DNA of 64,000 nucleotides from Rhyacophila brunnea (GCA_022495005.1 JAGYXB010001013.1:21803-85802); one strand, 5' to 3'. Shown: positions 22,860 through 35,889, counted from the stretch's first letter. The notes: generated from the letters alone by a model not told the origin. Translations and numbers: made by a program.

Positions 22860-23819
22860 ACAAAATTTTAATATAGGTATTTAAGCTGATTGAAACAAAA
22901 TTTGTTTTCTAGGTGTATGGGGATAAACAATTCAAGCCGTGTCAGTATATTGATCGGCGATATTAAATAACTAATCGCAATTACGAATTCGGTAATATCC
23001 ATCTACCGTAGTGTCTAATTATTGAAAACTCAATAAATAGCTGACTGCCATTATAATTTCCACAAAATCCGTTTTAACACATAGTCAGCCATATCCAATG
23101 ACGCAAACTCAATATAAAATAGCTGACTCAATTATAATAGTCATGATATTATTTTGATTGTGATTTCGTCAATAAATAGCGAATCATAATTGATTGGATT
23201 ATAATCATTCGATTATAAATCCTGGTCTGTTAGTATCTCAGTCTCTGTATCGCTCCGCATAGCATCTCCAGCACTCCTGACCATCCTACTACCGCGGTCT
23301 CGTCCCTCTACAACGAGACCGCCACAGGTTGTACCCTGATGTTTTTGTAAACTACTTTACTAAGCGATTGTCTGTAAGTACGAAGTTGACACCGTATAAT
23401 ATATTTAGATTGATTAATTGGTTACTATTAATTTATAACTAAAACTTTGTTTCCACTATTTCCTTATTGTAAAAGTAGAGCTTAAATTGTATGTAGCATC
23501 ATTCATCACCATCAGCTGGAGTCAATCTACTGCTATGAAAACTATTCCTGTATTATTCCGCTCTTCTTGATTTCTGGGTCCTCACTTCCATCGAAACTGA
23601 TTTTGCGGCAGCTCTGTGGTCATTTAGTACCTCTTGGGTACTACTGTATGATTAGTGGTTCGGCTCGATGCCATTTTATTAGCATGGTAACTACTACTTA
23701 TATTTGACATTATGAAAATCGATCTTATTTAGTTATTATGCATTATCATATTTTTGTAATTATCTGATTATGCATTAGGAAACACGGGTACGCAATATAA
23801 AATAGTGTGATGCTATTTC
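22860..23819. other. AT-rich DNA with loose internal repetition
   Basis: The words AATAAATAGC and ATAGCTGACT recur between 23030 and 23180 without forming a defined array. Nothing else recognised. Confidence 0.3.
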
Positions 23820-24049
23820 AAATGGGAAAGAGGTGGATACATAGATTAAAGAAGATGCAGTCGCTAGCGAAATCTAGTCATCCAGTAGTATCATCAATAG
23901 TAGTAGAATACTTTCGAAATGTAGAGCGATGAAATAGTTGTACGGCGAAGTAATATTATATATGTGGCAATGGAACGCACAAGACTAAGGGAGTAGATTC
24001 GGCTTGGAAAGGATTTCATATAGCTGTGGATAGATTCAGACTAATGATG
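23820..24049 (+). pseudogene. RTE-like LINE 3'-end relic
   Basis: Aligns with the 3' end of the relic at 58925-59842. Shared words are AAGAGGTGGATACATAG, TCTAGTCATCCAGTAGTATC, GTGGCAATGGAACGCACAAGA and TGTGGATAGATTCAGACT, followed by the ATGATGATAAT tail. All frames are broken. Strongly decayed. Confidence 0.65.
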
Positions 24050-24390
24050 ATAATTAAATAATATTATGTAGGTACCTAGTTATAATATAATAGCCGTATC
24101 TCAAAAGCAGTATATATAAATGATATGCTTTGCTTATGCCAACATTATAATTTAGATTTTTTAATTTTTTTTTATTCGATCGATTTTGAATATATCTATG
24201 CAAGATTTTAAATACATATGTTAGATTATATATTATTGAAAATACATTATATTGAAAAACTTCAAAAGTATAACTAGTTATCAGAAAAAAAAATACTAGA
24301 GAAAGATTGGAAGAGTGGGATTCAAACACATAAGGTTAACACGGGTAAGTGCCCTAATAATTTGAGCTATCGATTAGATTTTTTTTACAT

Positions 24391-24662
24391 TATACAATTC
24401 GCACCGTGAGTGTAAAACCAAGGCATCTGCAAAAGACATATTTTGGATATAATTATTAGGGTTTGAAATCTTCGTTTTGTTAGGAGAAATAAAGTTTCTA
24501 AAAAAACCATAATATTTGGTTTATATCTACATTATATTGCATGTTCTTTCAGTTACTTCACTTTTACAATATCAAATGACTTTTGCAGTTGTTTTGCATT
24601 TAATCTCGAAATTGAAAAATTTGCAGATGCCTTGGTTTTACACTCACGGTGCGAATTGTATA
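24391..24662. mobile_element. MITE with 42-bp identical inverted ends, TA-flanked
   Basis: Left and right arms are reverse complements over about 42 bases (TACAATTCGCACCGTGAGTG at the outer end). Each outer end abuts TA, fitting a TA target duplication as used by Tc1/mariner elements. The 185-bp core is AT-rich and non-coding. Identity of the arms suggests a fairly recent insertion. Confidence 0.85.
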
Positions 24663-27600
24663 TGAACGTGTGAAATATTGTTGGTTTCAGTTGAAACTTA
24701 AACTCTAAGCAGTTGAAACAGAACGTAGTGGACGTTATTAAAATTATATCGGATACATCTGTGGTTTCCCTATAAAAATTACTGAAGCATGTTCCAGTTT
24801 AATATAAGTGCCATTTTGTATGATAGAAGCAAGGCAATCCTGAGAGTTTGTATAAAAATTAGTGCAGTACATGAAGGTTTTGTTGAACAGTTTTGATTAA
24901 GTATTATTTTAATTAATGTATTTTTTAACAAAAAAAAAACAAATACTTGTTAAAAACATTGCCCAAAGGTATTGTGAAAATGATATTTCAGAGAGAACTA
25001 TAATATCTTTATAGGAAACTCCGAAGTCTAGTTGTGTAGGGTTGATATTTTGAAAGGGCTTTAAAAAGATCTATTCAAAGAAAGGGGGAGATACTTTATA
25101 CTTTATAGGTAGAGGAGGATCGCGGTAAAGGGTTGTGGTAATATAAGAAGGCTTCGAATGAAAGCTTATCGGGGATGGTTTTAAGTTGATGATTTATTTA
25201 TAATCGGAAAATCTTGAATTTTGGAAGTGGGGAGGGGCGGAGTAGGCACGCTCTCGGAAAACTTTTCGATGAAATATGGATTTGTAGGTGAGAAGGAAAA
25301 GAAACGAGGGCCAGGGCTCGACCATTAATGAATTTTTGATACCGCCGAAGATGTAATTTACGGCTCAAACTTTACGCTCATATTTTTATTACCGTCTGCT
25401 TTCAAACGCCGTGAATTCGTTAAAAATTATTATCAATTATTTCGATCATTTATAATTTATCATTTTTGCAACATAGTCCCCTAATGCAGGCATGTCTAAC
25501 GTGTTCATCGTGGGATAGATTTTGGTCGATTGCACCATAATTGAGTTGTAAAAATGTAAAAATTCAATTTTAAAGGAGAAGAATTATGAATTTCAATTTT
25601 TATTTCGTTAATCAGGTTACATGAAAATCGTTTTCATAAGTAACGTGAATAATTAGTGTAACCTCATCGCATCATTTAATTCGTACATTTACCCACAGCC
25701 TGCCGCGAAAGAGAAAGAGAAGGTGTGAATCTCTACGCTTTAAACTGAGGCGTAGTTTCTCTAAGTGCAATCAGTGCCCAAAAGAAGGCCAGCTCATACA
25801 ATTTTCACGACGAATGGGAAAAAGCAGCAACTTCTTTGAGGTAATAAAAGACAAGACGTGTTGATTAATTTGTAAAAAATCTGTATCTTCAGCCAAATAT
25901 AATAGTTTTATTCAAGTTGAACAGTGCCTATTAGCATTGTAGATCACTGCCAGTTTTGATACTGGATAGTAGATCACAACCTACATGAAGTGGAATAGCC
26001 GAATACGCCTACTGAAATGTAAGATACATACAACAATTAAAAGTTGCATAATGTAATTGCTCGACTCAAATTGACAGCCAAATAATGAATTTAATAAGTC
26101 AGACGTCAGGTCACTTTGGTGTGATTGTAAATTGAAAATGAAAGACTAGTGGTTGTTGAGTGGATTGAGTTCGTGAGTTTATTTATTGAATGAAGAAGTA
26201 CAATGCCAAATAAGATAGTTAAAACAGTGCCAGTTAATCCGCTGTGAGATATGCTCAGTCCGAGATATGATGACAGAGAGTGAGTGCTTTCTCATCAATT
26301 GTGATCAGCTATTTATTGAAGTACCCGAAATTGAATAATGCTGAAAATGAATATTCAATAAATTCAGGTAAGCTATTATTCATGTATCTCACAATTGGGT
26401 GGTGCGCTGACTGTCGCGTTGCTGCAACCTCGCAGCGTTTGCTGAAAAGGGTTGTTGACCATCACAGACGTATGTCATACCTATAGATTATAGAATATAC
26501 TAACCGTAGATGAACTGATTTGCGATAATTAGGTAATTCGCTGACAGCGTTTGGTGATACGGGAGCTGTTGACCCCCACAGTTACTTTAAATCCGCCATT
26601 TCTAGTATTATGTTGTGTATATGACCTTGATCTAAACTAATATGCTTATTTTTATCTCTTGTGTCATTCTCATTTTTTATCTCTGTTCTTTTTTACACTA
26701 ATTTTAATATTTTTCAATAATATCAATTATATAACTATTTTTCATCATTCTTTTATGCAAATATTGAATTGTTTTAATATAATATTAATAGTACCAATAT
26801 GTGGATACAATAGTGCTGTTATTTTTTGGTCTATTTAAAAAATGGTATAATTGTAACTGCGATCCAGCTGACTATGTGATATGATTGCAACTTTGAGCGT
26901 CCTAATGGCTCCAAAATTGGGTTGGATCAAGTTGAATAATTTTATTCGTCTGTGTCCATAGACATCTCAAAATACCCCCAGGTGAGTGTAAGCATCTTGC
27001 CCATATACCACATGTTGTAAATGAGCAGTGTAACAGACCACAAGGCGTCTACTTCACTTTCTATATTGTAGTTTCACTGAACATTCTTAGTATGCGGTTA
27101 TCTATGCTGCAGTCTCAGACTTATTTGACCATATCAAGACGTTCCTGGGATGCACACCTGCCCAGCGACACATCACAACTTCTAGTGGCTGTCGTATGCA
27201 TTGAGTCTTATCGCTGGTAAGATAATAATATGTAAGTAATTAAAATATTATTTATTACATGTAGTTTATATCAGCGGTGGAGGTATATGGTCGAAGATAT
27301 TTCGTTTATTGATTATAGAATCGGAGTGTCGGTTATTCGGGAAAGCTACGTAATATGATTTACGACGAATCCACACTCCCCCCTGCTTGAGTGCTTTTGG
27401 TTTGTTTGTTCAATTAAGCTCATTATAATTTTCCCAAAGCTGTCCGAATAAATATTGAAGTTTTCACGATACTTAAAATATGCCGGACTCGTTTTTAGGC
27501 GTATTGATTTGGAATGCTTTTGCAGAAACTTTTCAGATTATCAAATGATTTATTTTGTGGGAAAGTTTTGGCTGTGTTTGAATTCAATTAAATGTTTAAA

Positions 27601-28261
27601 TAGGTAGGTAAAATCGGTTTGCATTATGAATGGAAATTTAAAAGCACCAGACAATTATTCATGCTTCAGCATCATTATTGAATTATTTAAATTATACATA
27701 TTTTGTTAAAGATATCTGAATTTTATAAATTTCCATTTTGATCCTTTTGTGGCATAGGTTCTACTTTTCATTATATTAAAGATAATGTAGATAGGGATGA
27801 GGCAACTGACAAGAAATAAATTGTGCTAATAATGATCCTCCACTATGGCGTATCTGGTAGAGGGGTAAACTAGTGGGTTTCAGAGATGGGCTTCCTATCA
27901 ACTACGAAGTCAATAGGTTGATTCAAATGATTCAAATACAATATATATTATTGATTTTTTTAAATTCGATCCCAAGACCCATGGCGTGATACGAGGCGAG
28001 ACTTCATACGTCTACTTCACTGTGAGATTTAATAATACTCTGAAGTAAACCAAATACTGGTGGGTAGGTCTATACATAATTTATACATATATTATATATT
28101 GTGAAAGTCTAAAGCATATTGTAGCGTGTAAGTATATCGTATATAATATGATAAATATTCATTATTTGTTTCATCTAATCAGGTAAATATTTGCACCATT
28201 CGCGAAGAAACCAATATTTCCAACACACAAGTGGTGTTAGTGAAAACCATAAATTGTTACA
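24663..28261. other. Long stretch without recognisable features
   Basis: AT-rich, with no coding frame that looks like protein and no defined repeat ends. About 25080-25440 is G-rich on the plus strand and looks less random, so it is possible conserved non-coding DNA. About 27960-28030 has a tRNA-like, B-box-like patch that resembles a decayed SINE head. Confidence 0.4.
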
Positions 28262-28505
28262 TTTTTTTCCGACCATGTCCGATCCTAATAGGATCATATG
28301 GGCCTCCATAGAGTAGAGGTTTGTATTAACAGATTTTGTTTTTTACGAGAAATGGATGTCAGCCACTTGCTCAACCTATTAGGTCCATACCCTGACTCAC
28401 ACACAAATTGAAAAACAATATGCGTACTTGCCAGACCCAGGATTCGAACCTGAGACCCACGGCGTGATAGTCCAACGCTCAAGCCGCGCGGCCACCGTGA
28501 GTGTT
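28262..28505 (-). repeat. tRNA-derived SINE, family 1 (well preserved)
   Basis: The minus-strand head contains GGTTCGAATCC (B-box, near 28440), GGCCGCGCGGCTTGAGCG near the start, the conserved GAGAAATGGATGTCAGCCAC block (written on plus) and the terminal GACCATGTCCGATCC/poly-T on the plus strand. It is the best-preserved copy of the family in the window. Confidence 0.85.
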
Positions 28506-28766
28506 AAATATTTATATTTATTTATAGTTATACGTTATATTTCATTTTATTTAGATGCTTTCTTGATATTTACATTTTTACTTATAGCAAAGTATTCTAA
28601 CCTGGGAGCCCAGCATGGCAGGCCAGCCACCTGATTAGTGATGTGAACATGATTTTTTCGTCCATTCAACTATTATTTTATAAGGCATATTGCATTATCC
28701 TTTTGTATCATCATTTAAACCGGTTGATTTTATCAAAAAATTTGTAGAACAGCATTTCCTAATTAA

Positions 28767-29251
28767 GGGGGATCCTATATGCCAACAGAGAACCTAGCGG
28801 ACAAATACGAAGCTTACAATTTGAGATTTTTTTTTGATAATTTACAATTTCAACTGTATTAATTAATAAATATGTATCTGAAAACGTTAAAAAGATTTTT
28901 TTTAAGTCAAAGATAAACTTGTAAAAATGTGAATTTGTCACATATTTGGTACATAGGTTACGTATTCTTACATTATTTTATGGTTATATTAATTATTACT
29001 TATTAATATTTAATTTATTAAGTTTTCAATTATTATGGTTAAGATTTTTGACTAATTCATAGTTCTAATATTTTTTATGTTTATTTTAAAAAACATTGAT
29101 TTTTATAAAAAATATAAATATGTATAACTTGAAATCCTTCAGATACATATTTATTAATTAATACAGTTGAAATTGTAAATTATCAAAAAAATCTCAAATT
29201 GCAAGCTTCATATTTTTTCTCTAGAGTCTCTGTTGGCATATAGGATCCTCC
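28767..29251. mobile_element. Long-armed MITE, family 5, TTAA-flanked
   Basis: Arms of about 115 bases: GGGGGATCCTATATGCCAAC outermost, then AAGCTTACAATTTGAGAT and TACAATTTCAACTGTATTAA. The right arm is the reverse complement. Both ends abut TTAA (28763-28766 and 29252-29255). The AT-rich core is non-coding. Related pieces are at 3405, 16873 and 36590. TTAA flanks fit a piggyBac-type mechanism, but the outer bases do not prove it. Confidence 0.8.
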
Positions 29252-29255
29252 TTAA

Positions 29256-30205
29256 AATTATGTGCGGAATAAAAATATAACGTTTTTATCTTAATTATAT
29301 GATTATCATTTTCATCAGGTATTCGGAAATCGTTTTTCGGACAGAAATATTTAAAAAAAACTTTGTACTACAAAACGAGAAAAAATATTACCACTATTAC
29401 GAATAAATTTAAATCATTGGTTAACAATCGATGGGTCGCGTCTAGGGGCCCATCAGCTATGCTTAAATTCTGATAAAAAAATAAAATTTTCATACTCTAC
29501 TTATTAATTCCATGCATAGTAAAAAAAAGTCGCATATATTAAGAATTTAAATGTATGTAGCTACGAGAAGTGAAGGTACTATATTATTGTATTGTTAAAT
29601 TTTTGATTATATAATATTCCATAGGTTTCCGCAGAATACCACTTTCAAAACGCTGGTGTAGAACATTACACTGCCTTAAAAAATGCTAGGGGCCCATGTC
29701 AGGATGTGGGGGCTATGTTTGTAGATACTTTATATTACCATATGATTTTAAATACGAGTAACTATATAAATAGGTATTGGAAATAATTAAACTTGTTAAA
29801 GGTCGCCTGAGCTATCTTACATTTATAGATAATTTATTATCAAATGATTACACAGCAATAAACATATCTGTATCAGAGTGCTTGTGGGTATTTCGGAAAA
29901 ACGCAATTTAAGGTTTTTCAACCGCTTGTTGTTTATGGATTTTCAGTTTATTGAGTTTATAAATTTCATGTGTTTTTTTATGAATATCATTAAGTAGTGA
30001 ATTGGCTCTGGAAGATAATATAATAATTTATTTATATAATCTGTAGCCTGTTCTGCAAAATCGTACATCAAACTATTTTTAAATCCAATAATACATATTA
30101 GCCGGCTCTCAAATCTAAGCTCGCCTCGTCTGCCGCACAGTCATAAATCAAACCTTCTAGAATCGTCGATCCGATGTTGCTTATGACTACCGTACACATC
30201 TACCT
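29256..30205. other. AT-rich DNA
   Basis: No gene, tRNA or defined repeat seen. Confidence 0.35.
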
Positions 30206-31531
30206 ACTTCTTCTTCTTCTTTGCCCATATCCGCCCCTTAACTGGAGCATATGGACACCACGCGGCGCCTCCAAGAATCCCTGTCGCTCGCCAGTCTTCT
30301 TGCTTCGTTCCAGGTCAAACCAGCATCCCGTAGCTCCGCCGTATACACTCTGTAGATTGTATTTAGCGGCCTTCCAGGACGCCGGAATCCGGTCGGCTTG
30401 AAGAACAGGCAAGCCAGGTTAAAGTTCTCTTCTGGCATCCGCAGCACGTGGCCGAGCCAGGTCCAACGTCGCCTCTTCACTTTCAGCGTGATGAGAGGCT
30501 GCTTGGTACGTTCTCTTATCTCCTCGTTGCTCCTAAAGTCATACCACTGCACACCCAGTATTCGTCGCAAACATCTGTTTTCGAAGCTCAGTATACGGTT
30601 GCTCTGAGCCTTCGTAAGGTGCCATGATTCGCTACCGTAAAGCAGCACCGTCAGAATGCAAGCGTCGAATAGGCGGTATTTGGTTTTGACCGAGTACAAT
30701 CGTGAGTCCCAGACATTTCGCATCGAGTTGAATGTTGCTCCAGCCATTCCCATTCGGATAGCGAGCTCTTCTGCAAAATGCCATCTCCCGTGATGTGTAC
30801 CCCCAGGTACTTGAAGCTGTCGACGCTCTCGATGCTCTGTCCATCGCTAATCAGAGGGAAATCTGGATCAGGACAGGTGCTATTGCACAAGACGTTGGTT
30901 TTCTTCGCGTTGATTTTCAAACCAACGCAAGAGGAGTTGTTATGCAACCTGTCGATTGTCTCTTGAATGCCCTCGATTGAGTTGTCGAATAGGACAGCAT
31001 CATCGGCGTATTCCAGGTCGCATAGCTTCACCGTGGGGGTAACAGGTATGCCTCGGTCGGGTGGTATTGACTTCCGTAGTATGAAGTCAAAGAGAATGAT
31101 AAAGAGAAACGGTGCAAGGACACAACCCTGTCTGACTCCGGTCGTGACCCCGAACCATTCCGTGACAGTGTCTCCAATTCTGACACAGCATTCGCTATTC
31201 TCGTGCAGGCTTTTGATTATGGCAATGATCTTGGGAGGGATCCCGTATGCTCCCAGTATCATCCAGAGGGAGGGGCGGTGCGGACTGTCGAAAGCCTTCT
31301 CATAATCCACAAAACAGCAGGCCATCGGACTGTTCAACTCATGGCTCTGCTGGAGAAGACATCGAAGGTTGTGGATTTGGTCTGCACACGCTCGACCAGG
31401 TAGAAACCCGGCTTGGTTTTTCCTGAGGACGTGCATTATTGGGTCCCTTATTCTCATCAAAATGATGTTTGCCAAAATCTTTCCCGGAACACTGAGTAGC
31501 GTAATGCCTCGGTAATTGTCGCAGCTTAGAG
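30206..31531 (-). mobile_element. 5'-truncated RTE-like LINE, copy B
   Basis: A minus-strand copy of the same family as LINE A (17057-19595). Homology starts at the CTCTAAGCTGCGAC word (31531) and runs to the stop at 30238 and an (AAG)n tail near 30206. One missing A (near 30770) is the main lesion, so it is much younger or better preserved than copy A. No target-site duplication found. Confidence 0.93.
30238..31531 (-). pseudogene. LINE reverse transcriptase, 3' half, one frameshift
   Basis: Two long frames (31531 to 30651, and about 30753 to 30238) overlap and together encode the RT palm, thumb and C-terminus. Visible motifs: NYRGITLLSVPGKILA, NQAGFLPGRACADQI, ACCFVDYEKAFDS, TGVRQGCVLAPFLF, LEYADDAVLFDNS (catalytic Asp pair intact), VGLKINAKKTNVL, the YGSESWHLTKAQ thumb block, LGHVLRMPEENF and GRPLNTIYRVYTAELRDAGL. 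The frameshift lies near 30770. The domain would copy LINE RNA into the genome, but with neither endonuclease nor 5' end it cannot act alone. Confidence 0.92.
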
Positions 31532-32307
31532 TCTCGAAACGTATATACATTTGGATGCGACGACCGGCGAACCGGTATAGGAATGACCAATTCGTAGGTG
31601 TGAGTGTGCGTTCTGGAGTCTTCGACTCGCAGCTCAGAACGTATGCGATTTGTTGATAGCAGCAGAAGGTGTTTTTTTTTCAAATTAAAAAATCGCATTC
31701 GGCCAATCTGCGGAGTTCCATTTGGCAACGTGTGTTTTGTGAATAACGATGACGTCACATCGACGTATTCGACACGTTGCAGATGAGACGAGTTTTGATG
31801 TGCTATGTGAGATAAGTATCTATCATTCTTAATAAAATAAACTTAATTTGGATAATGTTAGAAATATAGGACCTCTTGGTACAGAGTGGAACAATGGTAT
31901 ATGTATTTCTGAAGTGATCCAAGTTATGCATTAACTATATTATTATCGACTTCCTATCTAACGTATTTTTTAAAAGGTTCCTTTATATGAAAAAAAGTTT
32001 AATTTCAGCATAATATTTTCTATGCGGCACAATTTAGTTAATCTTCTAACTTCTAATACATTTATTAAAATAAAAAACATAGTTTTTTGGGTTTTCTTAA
32101 ATACCCATGGATTTTCTAAAAATAATAATAAGACAACATTACTCTATGTAGATGAAATAAGTGTTAATATTAGCTGGGTTAACACAATTCTTACGGGCCC
32201 TTTTAATTATTTTTTTAATTAACGTGTTAATTTGCTTTTGACAAGCAATTAGCAAAAACTAATTTTGTGCGGCCCGTAAGTATTGGGTTAAGTGATATTA
32301 TTATTAT
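31532..32307. other. Non-coding DNA next to LINE B
   Basis: The first 250 bases are GC-richer, with CpGs (GATGCGACGACCGGCGAACC near 31555; CACATCGACGTATTCGACAC near 31757). This may be the insertion-site sequence or an older element. The rest is AT-rich. Confidence 0.3.
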
Positions 32308-32545
32308 TAGACCATGTCCGATTCTAATACGATCATATTATGGGCCTCCATGGAGTGGAAGTTTCGTATGAACAGATTTTTATCTTTACGAGAAATGGAT
32401 GTTAGCCACTTGCTCAACCCATTAGGTCCATACTCTCTAAACGCAAATTAAAAAAAAAACATGTATTTTCCAGAATCAGAATACAAACCTGGGACGCACG
32501 ACATTATAATTCGACGCGTAAGTCACTCGGTCATCGTGGGCGTTA
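32308..32545 (-). repeat. tRNA-derived SINE, family 1 (decayed)
   Basis: Retains GACCATGTCCGATTC, GGGCCTCCATGGAGTGG and GAGAAATGGATGTTAGCCAC. The tRNA-like head is degenerate (ATACAAACCTGGGACGC). Confidence 0.7.
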
Positions 32546-33359
32546 AATGAATTAATAGATAGTAAATAAAAAGTGAAAATATTATATACCTACTTAACCA
32601 AAAAAACATTAGTTAAAAATTTAAGTTTTTACGTAATAAAAACAATAGTATTATTATTGCCCTTGCTAACAATTTGTAATTTTTACAGAATGTTTAGTTT
32701 TAGAGTGAGTGTTTAGATTTATTTAAATCATAATAATGTATTGTATAAAATACTCAAAGAAAGCATTTGCGTCTATAGCAAGAATGCTCGCCTGGAAATT
32801 GAAAGATATGTGTCCTAATTCTACTTTTTAGATTTTTCAAAAAAAAAATTCTGAACATTTGTTTTCTATAAAAATGTTACATGCTTAAATGTGTGTAGTC
32901 TTGAACTTGAATATAATAAGATAAATCAAAAAAGTTTATTGACTTAAATTATCCATATTTTAACGGTGTGCAATCAATTTACCTGTTAGTCTTATATTAT
33001 TTTACCCATCATGGAAAGTGTCAATTACTTAAAATAATAACGCAAAGTTTCGAGTTAGGGAAGATGCGACGCCATTCGCACACTCTTAATATTTTAGTTC
33101 TCTTATGAAAACCAATATTACACCAGACGACGTGACTTCAGTTTCTGGTCGATGATAAATTATATATTAAATACATAGTGTTATTTATCAATCACTAATT
33201 GTGATTGTATTGTAATAACGCTAATAACACCATAAAACTATAATACTCACCTTGATATTATCAATATTATTATATTATATTGTGATAATAGCATATAACC
33301 GTTCTATGCAAATAACTAATCTGACAGATAAAGTATTATTACGGTAACATTTTTATAAG
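32546..33359. other. AT-rich DNA
   Basis: No gene or repeat ends seen. Confidence 0.35.
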
Positions 33360-33363
33360 TTAA

Positions 33364-33918
33364 CGGCCCACGTGCGCCACGTAGGTCAAAATGGAGTTTT
33401 ATGGTATTTTCAGAGCATAAGCCTGGACATTCCTTGAACGTTGTAGATAATCTATTTATATAATTTTGAAGCCTTATTATCCTTCATAGTTATTTTAAAC
33501 ATTTGATGACTGCATAAAGTATTTTTATTACATAAAATAGTATTCTTTTAAACCTATCGATCTAATGTAGAATATAGTCATATTTCAGTACATCCATGTA
33601 CAGTGGTGTTAAGATTTTTTTCGGTTTATTAATTATTAATTTAAACGCATTTATAAAACCATTAGTAAAATTAATGTTAACATTATATAGTGAAATATTT
33701 ACGATAAAAAATTATATTTTATAATATCTGTGATCCCAAATTTGAGAAGAATTAGGCATTTTCTTATTCAAAAAATGGGCACAAGTAGTACATTTGAAGA
33801 TAATTCTAAAGATACTAATTATAAGCTATGTCTTTGTCCATTCAAATATGATAAACATCCTACGAATAATGATTATTTTATAATAATTATTGACCTAAGA
33901 ATAAGGTAGTATTTTTTT
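33364..33918 (-). mobile_element. TTAA MITE, right part, reversed
   Basis: Reverse orientation relative to 50580-51217. It starts after TTAA (33360-33363), continues GTAGGTCAAAATGGAG through the shared body (TATTTATATAATTTTGAAGC, CATTTGATGACTGCATAAAG) and stops at the GGTAGTATTTTTT word, without the second inverted end. Confidence 0.72.
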
Positions 33919-35249
33919 TCAAGGCATTTCCCAGTGGTTAAGCTAGAACATACGGCCGTAGCCATTAATTGACAAACGATAAATTAAGTAGGGAGTAAGA
34001 TCATGTCAAGGCTCGTGTTTGAATATGTACCTAACCTTGAGAAATTTTGAGTTAGATATGTATTTAGATGGATACTTTTGTTACCTATCTATATGATAGC
34101 CAAAGATTGAACTTAATTGACTGATTGAAAAAACGCCAAAAACCGTCAATATGTATGATCAAAAATTGGGGTGAATTTCAAGGAAAGCCAAAATACTCTT
34201 TAGAATGTAACAAATTAAAAAAATAAATACATAGAGTTCACAGGTTTAATATTTAATACATATGATTTTTTCTCAGAACTACCTAAAATTGTTTTAGGTG
34301 CTTTTGAAACTAGGCGCTTCATTTAACCTTTATTTCCAATGCTATACAATGTAATTTTATTATTACTATCGATTTTGGGTACATACCTACTTGATGAAAT
34401 TAGAATTAATTTAATTTTTAACTGTTGAACTGATTGCTACAGTAACTGTAGGTTCAGCAATATGATAATTCGTAATTCGGTAGATCGTGGAAGTATTTGG
34501 AGGTATAAAAATTAAATTAATACTAGTTAGTTGATCATGTCAATTATTAGTTATTAGTATTTTTTGGGTTTAATTACAATACTTATTATTGTACTTTGTA
34601 CCTACTTATTAATGTTATATAGATTGCCCGTTGTAACATGGCCATTTAGTTAGGAGCTAAGATTAGACATGCAGAAAGTGGTAAACTAATTAACAGTAAG
34701 TAATAAGAAATGAGATCGCGTCGTTGGCAACTCCACGTGGAACGCTGCTCAATTAATCAGATCCACGCTTTCGTCCGGAGTCGGGAGATAAACAACGGAA
34801 TATTAAAGTCATCGACTCTGCATACTTAACGTATGATTAATAATTTTGCGACACGGGGCTTACTTACAGTTTGCCATAATTTACTAAATTATAATATTAT
34901 AGTAACATTTTTCATTTAGAATTCTTCAAATTTATAGTATTTTTTCAGCGCTTGAAATGGACCGTAATGGACCTGAGCCTAGCTCCGGTTCGTCAAATTA
35001 TTGAGCCTACCGCTCCGTCTCGTTGAATAATAATTAACAAAAATATGTTCCGGTTTATAAATTATTAAAATAATAATTAATTACGTACATTAGTAATCTG
35101 TTTACTTTACATATTTTTATAAAATTTAATATTGAATTTATCAAAACCCCTATTTCTACAAACAATATTGAGATGTTGTGTTATTTGGCTACATTTTTTT
35201 ATAGATGATTTATATTTAATGTCGGCATGCACCTAACAAACTATTTTTT
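33919..35249. other. AT-rich DNA with one conserved-looking patch
   Basis: About 34640-34860 is less AT-rich, with CAATTAATCAGATCCACGC and other homeodomain-like TAAT words. It is a possible cis-regulatory element, with no coding evidence. The rest has nothing recognised. Confidence 0.3.
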
Positions 35250-35660
35250 ATGGTTATATGTGAATTGTGCGTATTACATTTCACCCTACCTCAGTTCGCC
35301 ATGAGCTATCTTATCGGAAAGAGATAATCGTATACTATACGGTCACCTCTATAGCACCGAGATGAAAAAATTACGCGTTGTTCGTAGAGAGTTGAAGACA
35401 ATTAATAATGTTCCAATTTTATTAAATGTCAACCTAGCCTAACCTAACAAATAATCCAGTATATCGGCTATTTCCAAAATTTATTTGCCGCTGGCTTCCT
35501 GTAAACTGACAAGAACCGTGTTTTATTTAGACATGAATTTTACCTCAGTACTATACGACCCAAAGAGATTGGACGGTCTTTAATATACGACCACATTATA
35601 TTTCCGATAAAATATTTCACGGTGAAGTGTGATACGGCGAACTACATACTGATGACTTTC
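35250..35660. mobile_element. MITE with CCTAACCTAAC block, copy c
   Basis: Parallel to 14925-15310: TTATCGGAAAGAGAT, CCTAGCCTAACCTAAC, ATAATCCAGTATATCGGCTA, CAGTACTATACGACCCAAAG and TTGGACGGTCTTTAATATAC occur in the same order. Non-coding. Confidence 0.68.
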
Positions 35661-35889
35661 ATAAAATGATCTAATGTCTTTCATAAAAAAACAATAAACA
35701 CACGTCAATATTAATTATTAAATATAAATTATAATTAATGACAGTTTTCAACTATTGCATATGAAACATATTTTGAATGTCTTTGGATGTATTTTATGTT
35801 TTTACTACCCAATTAAACTATTGTGAATAAAACATTGTTTATAAAGTAGAAAGCAGTGACGTCTCATAGTGGTAGGAGTAGATAGACGG

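Noticed and set aside
30967..31305. 112-codon plus-strand frame across LINE B
   Set aside because: Antisense shadow of the RT; the same text appears antisense in LINE A.
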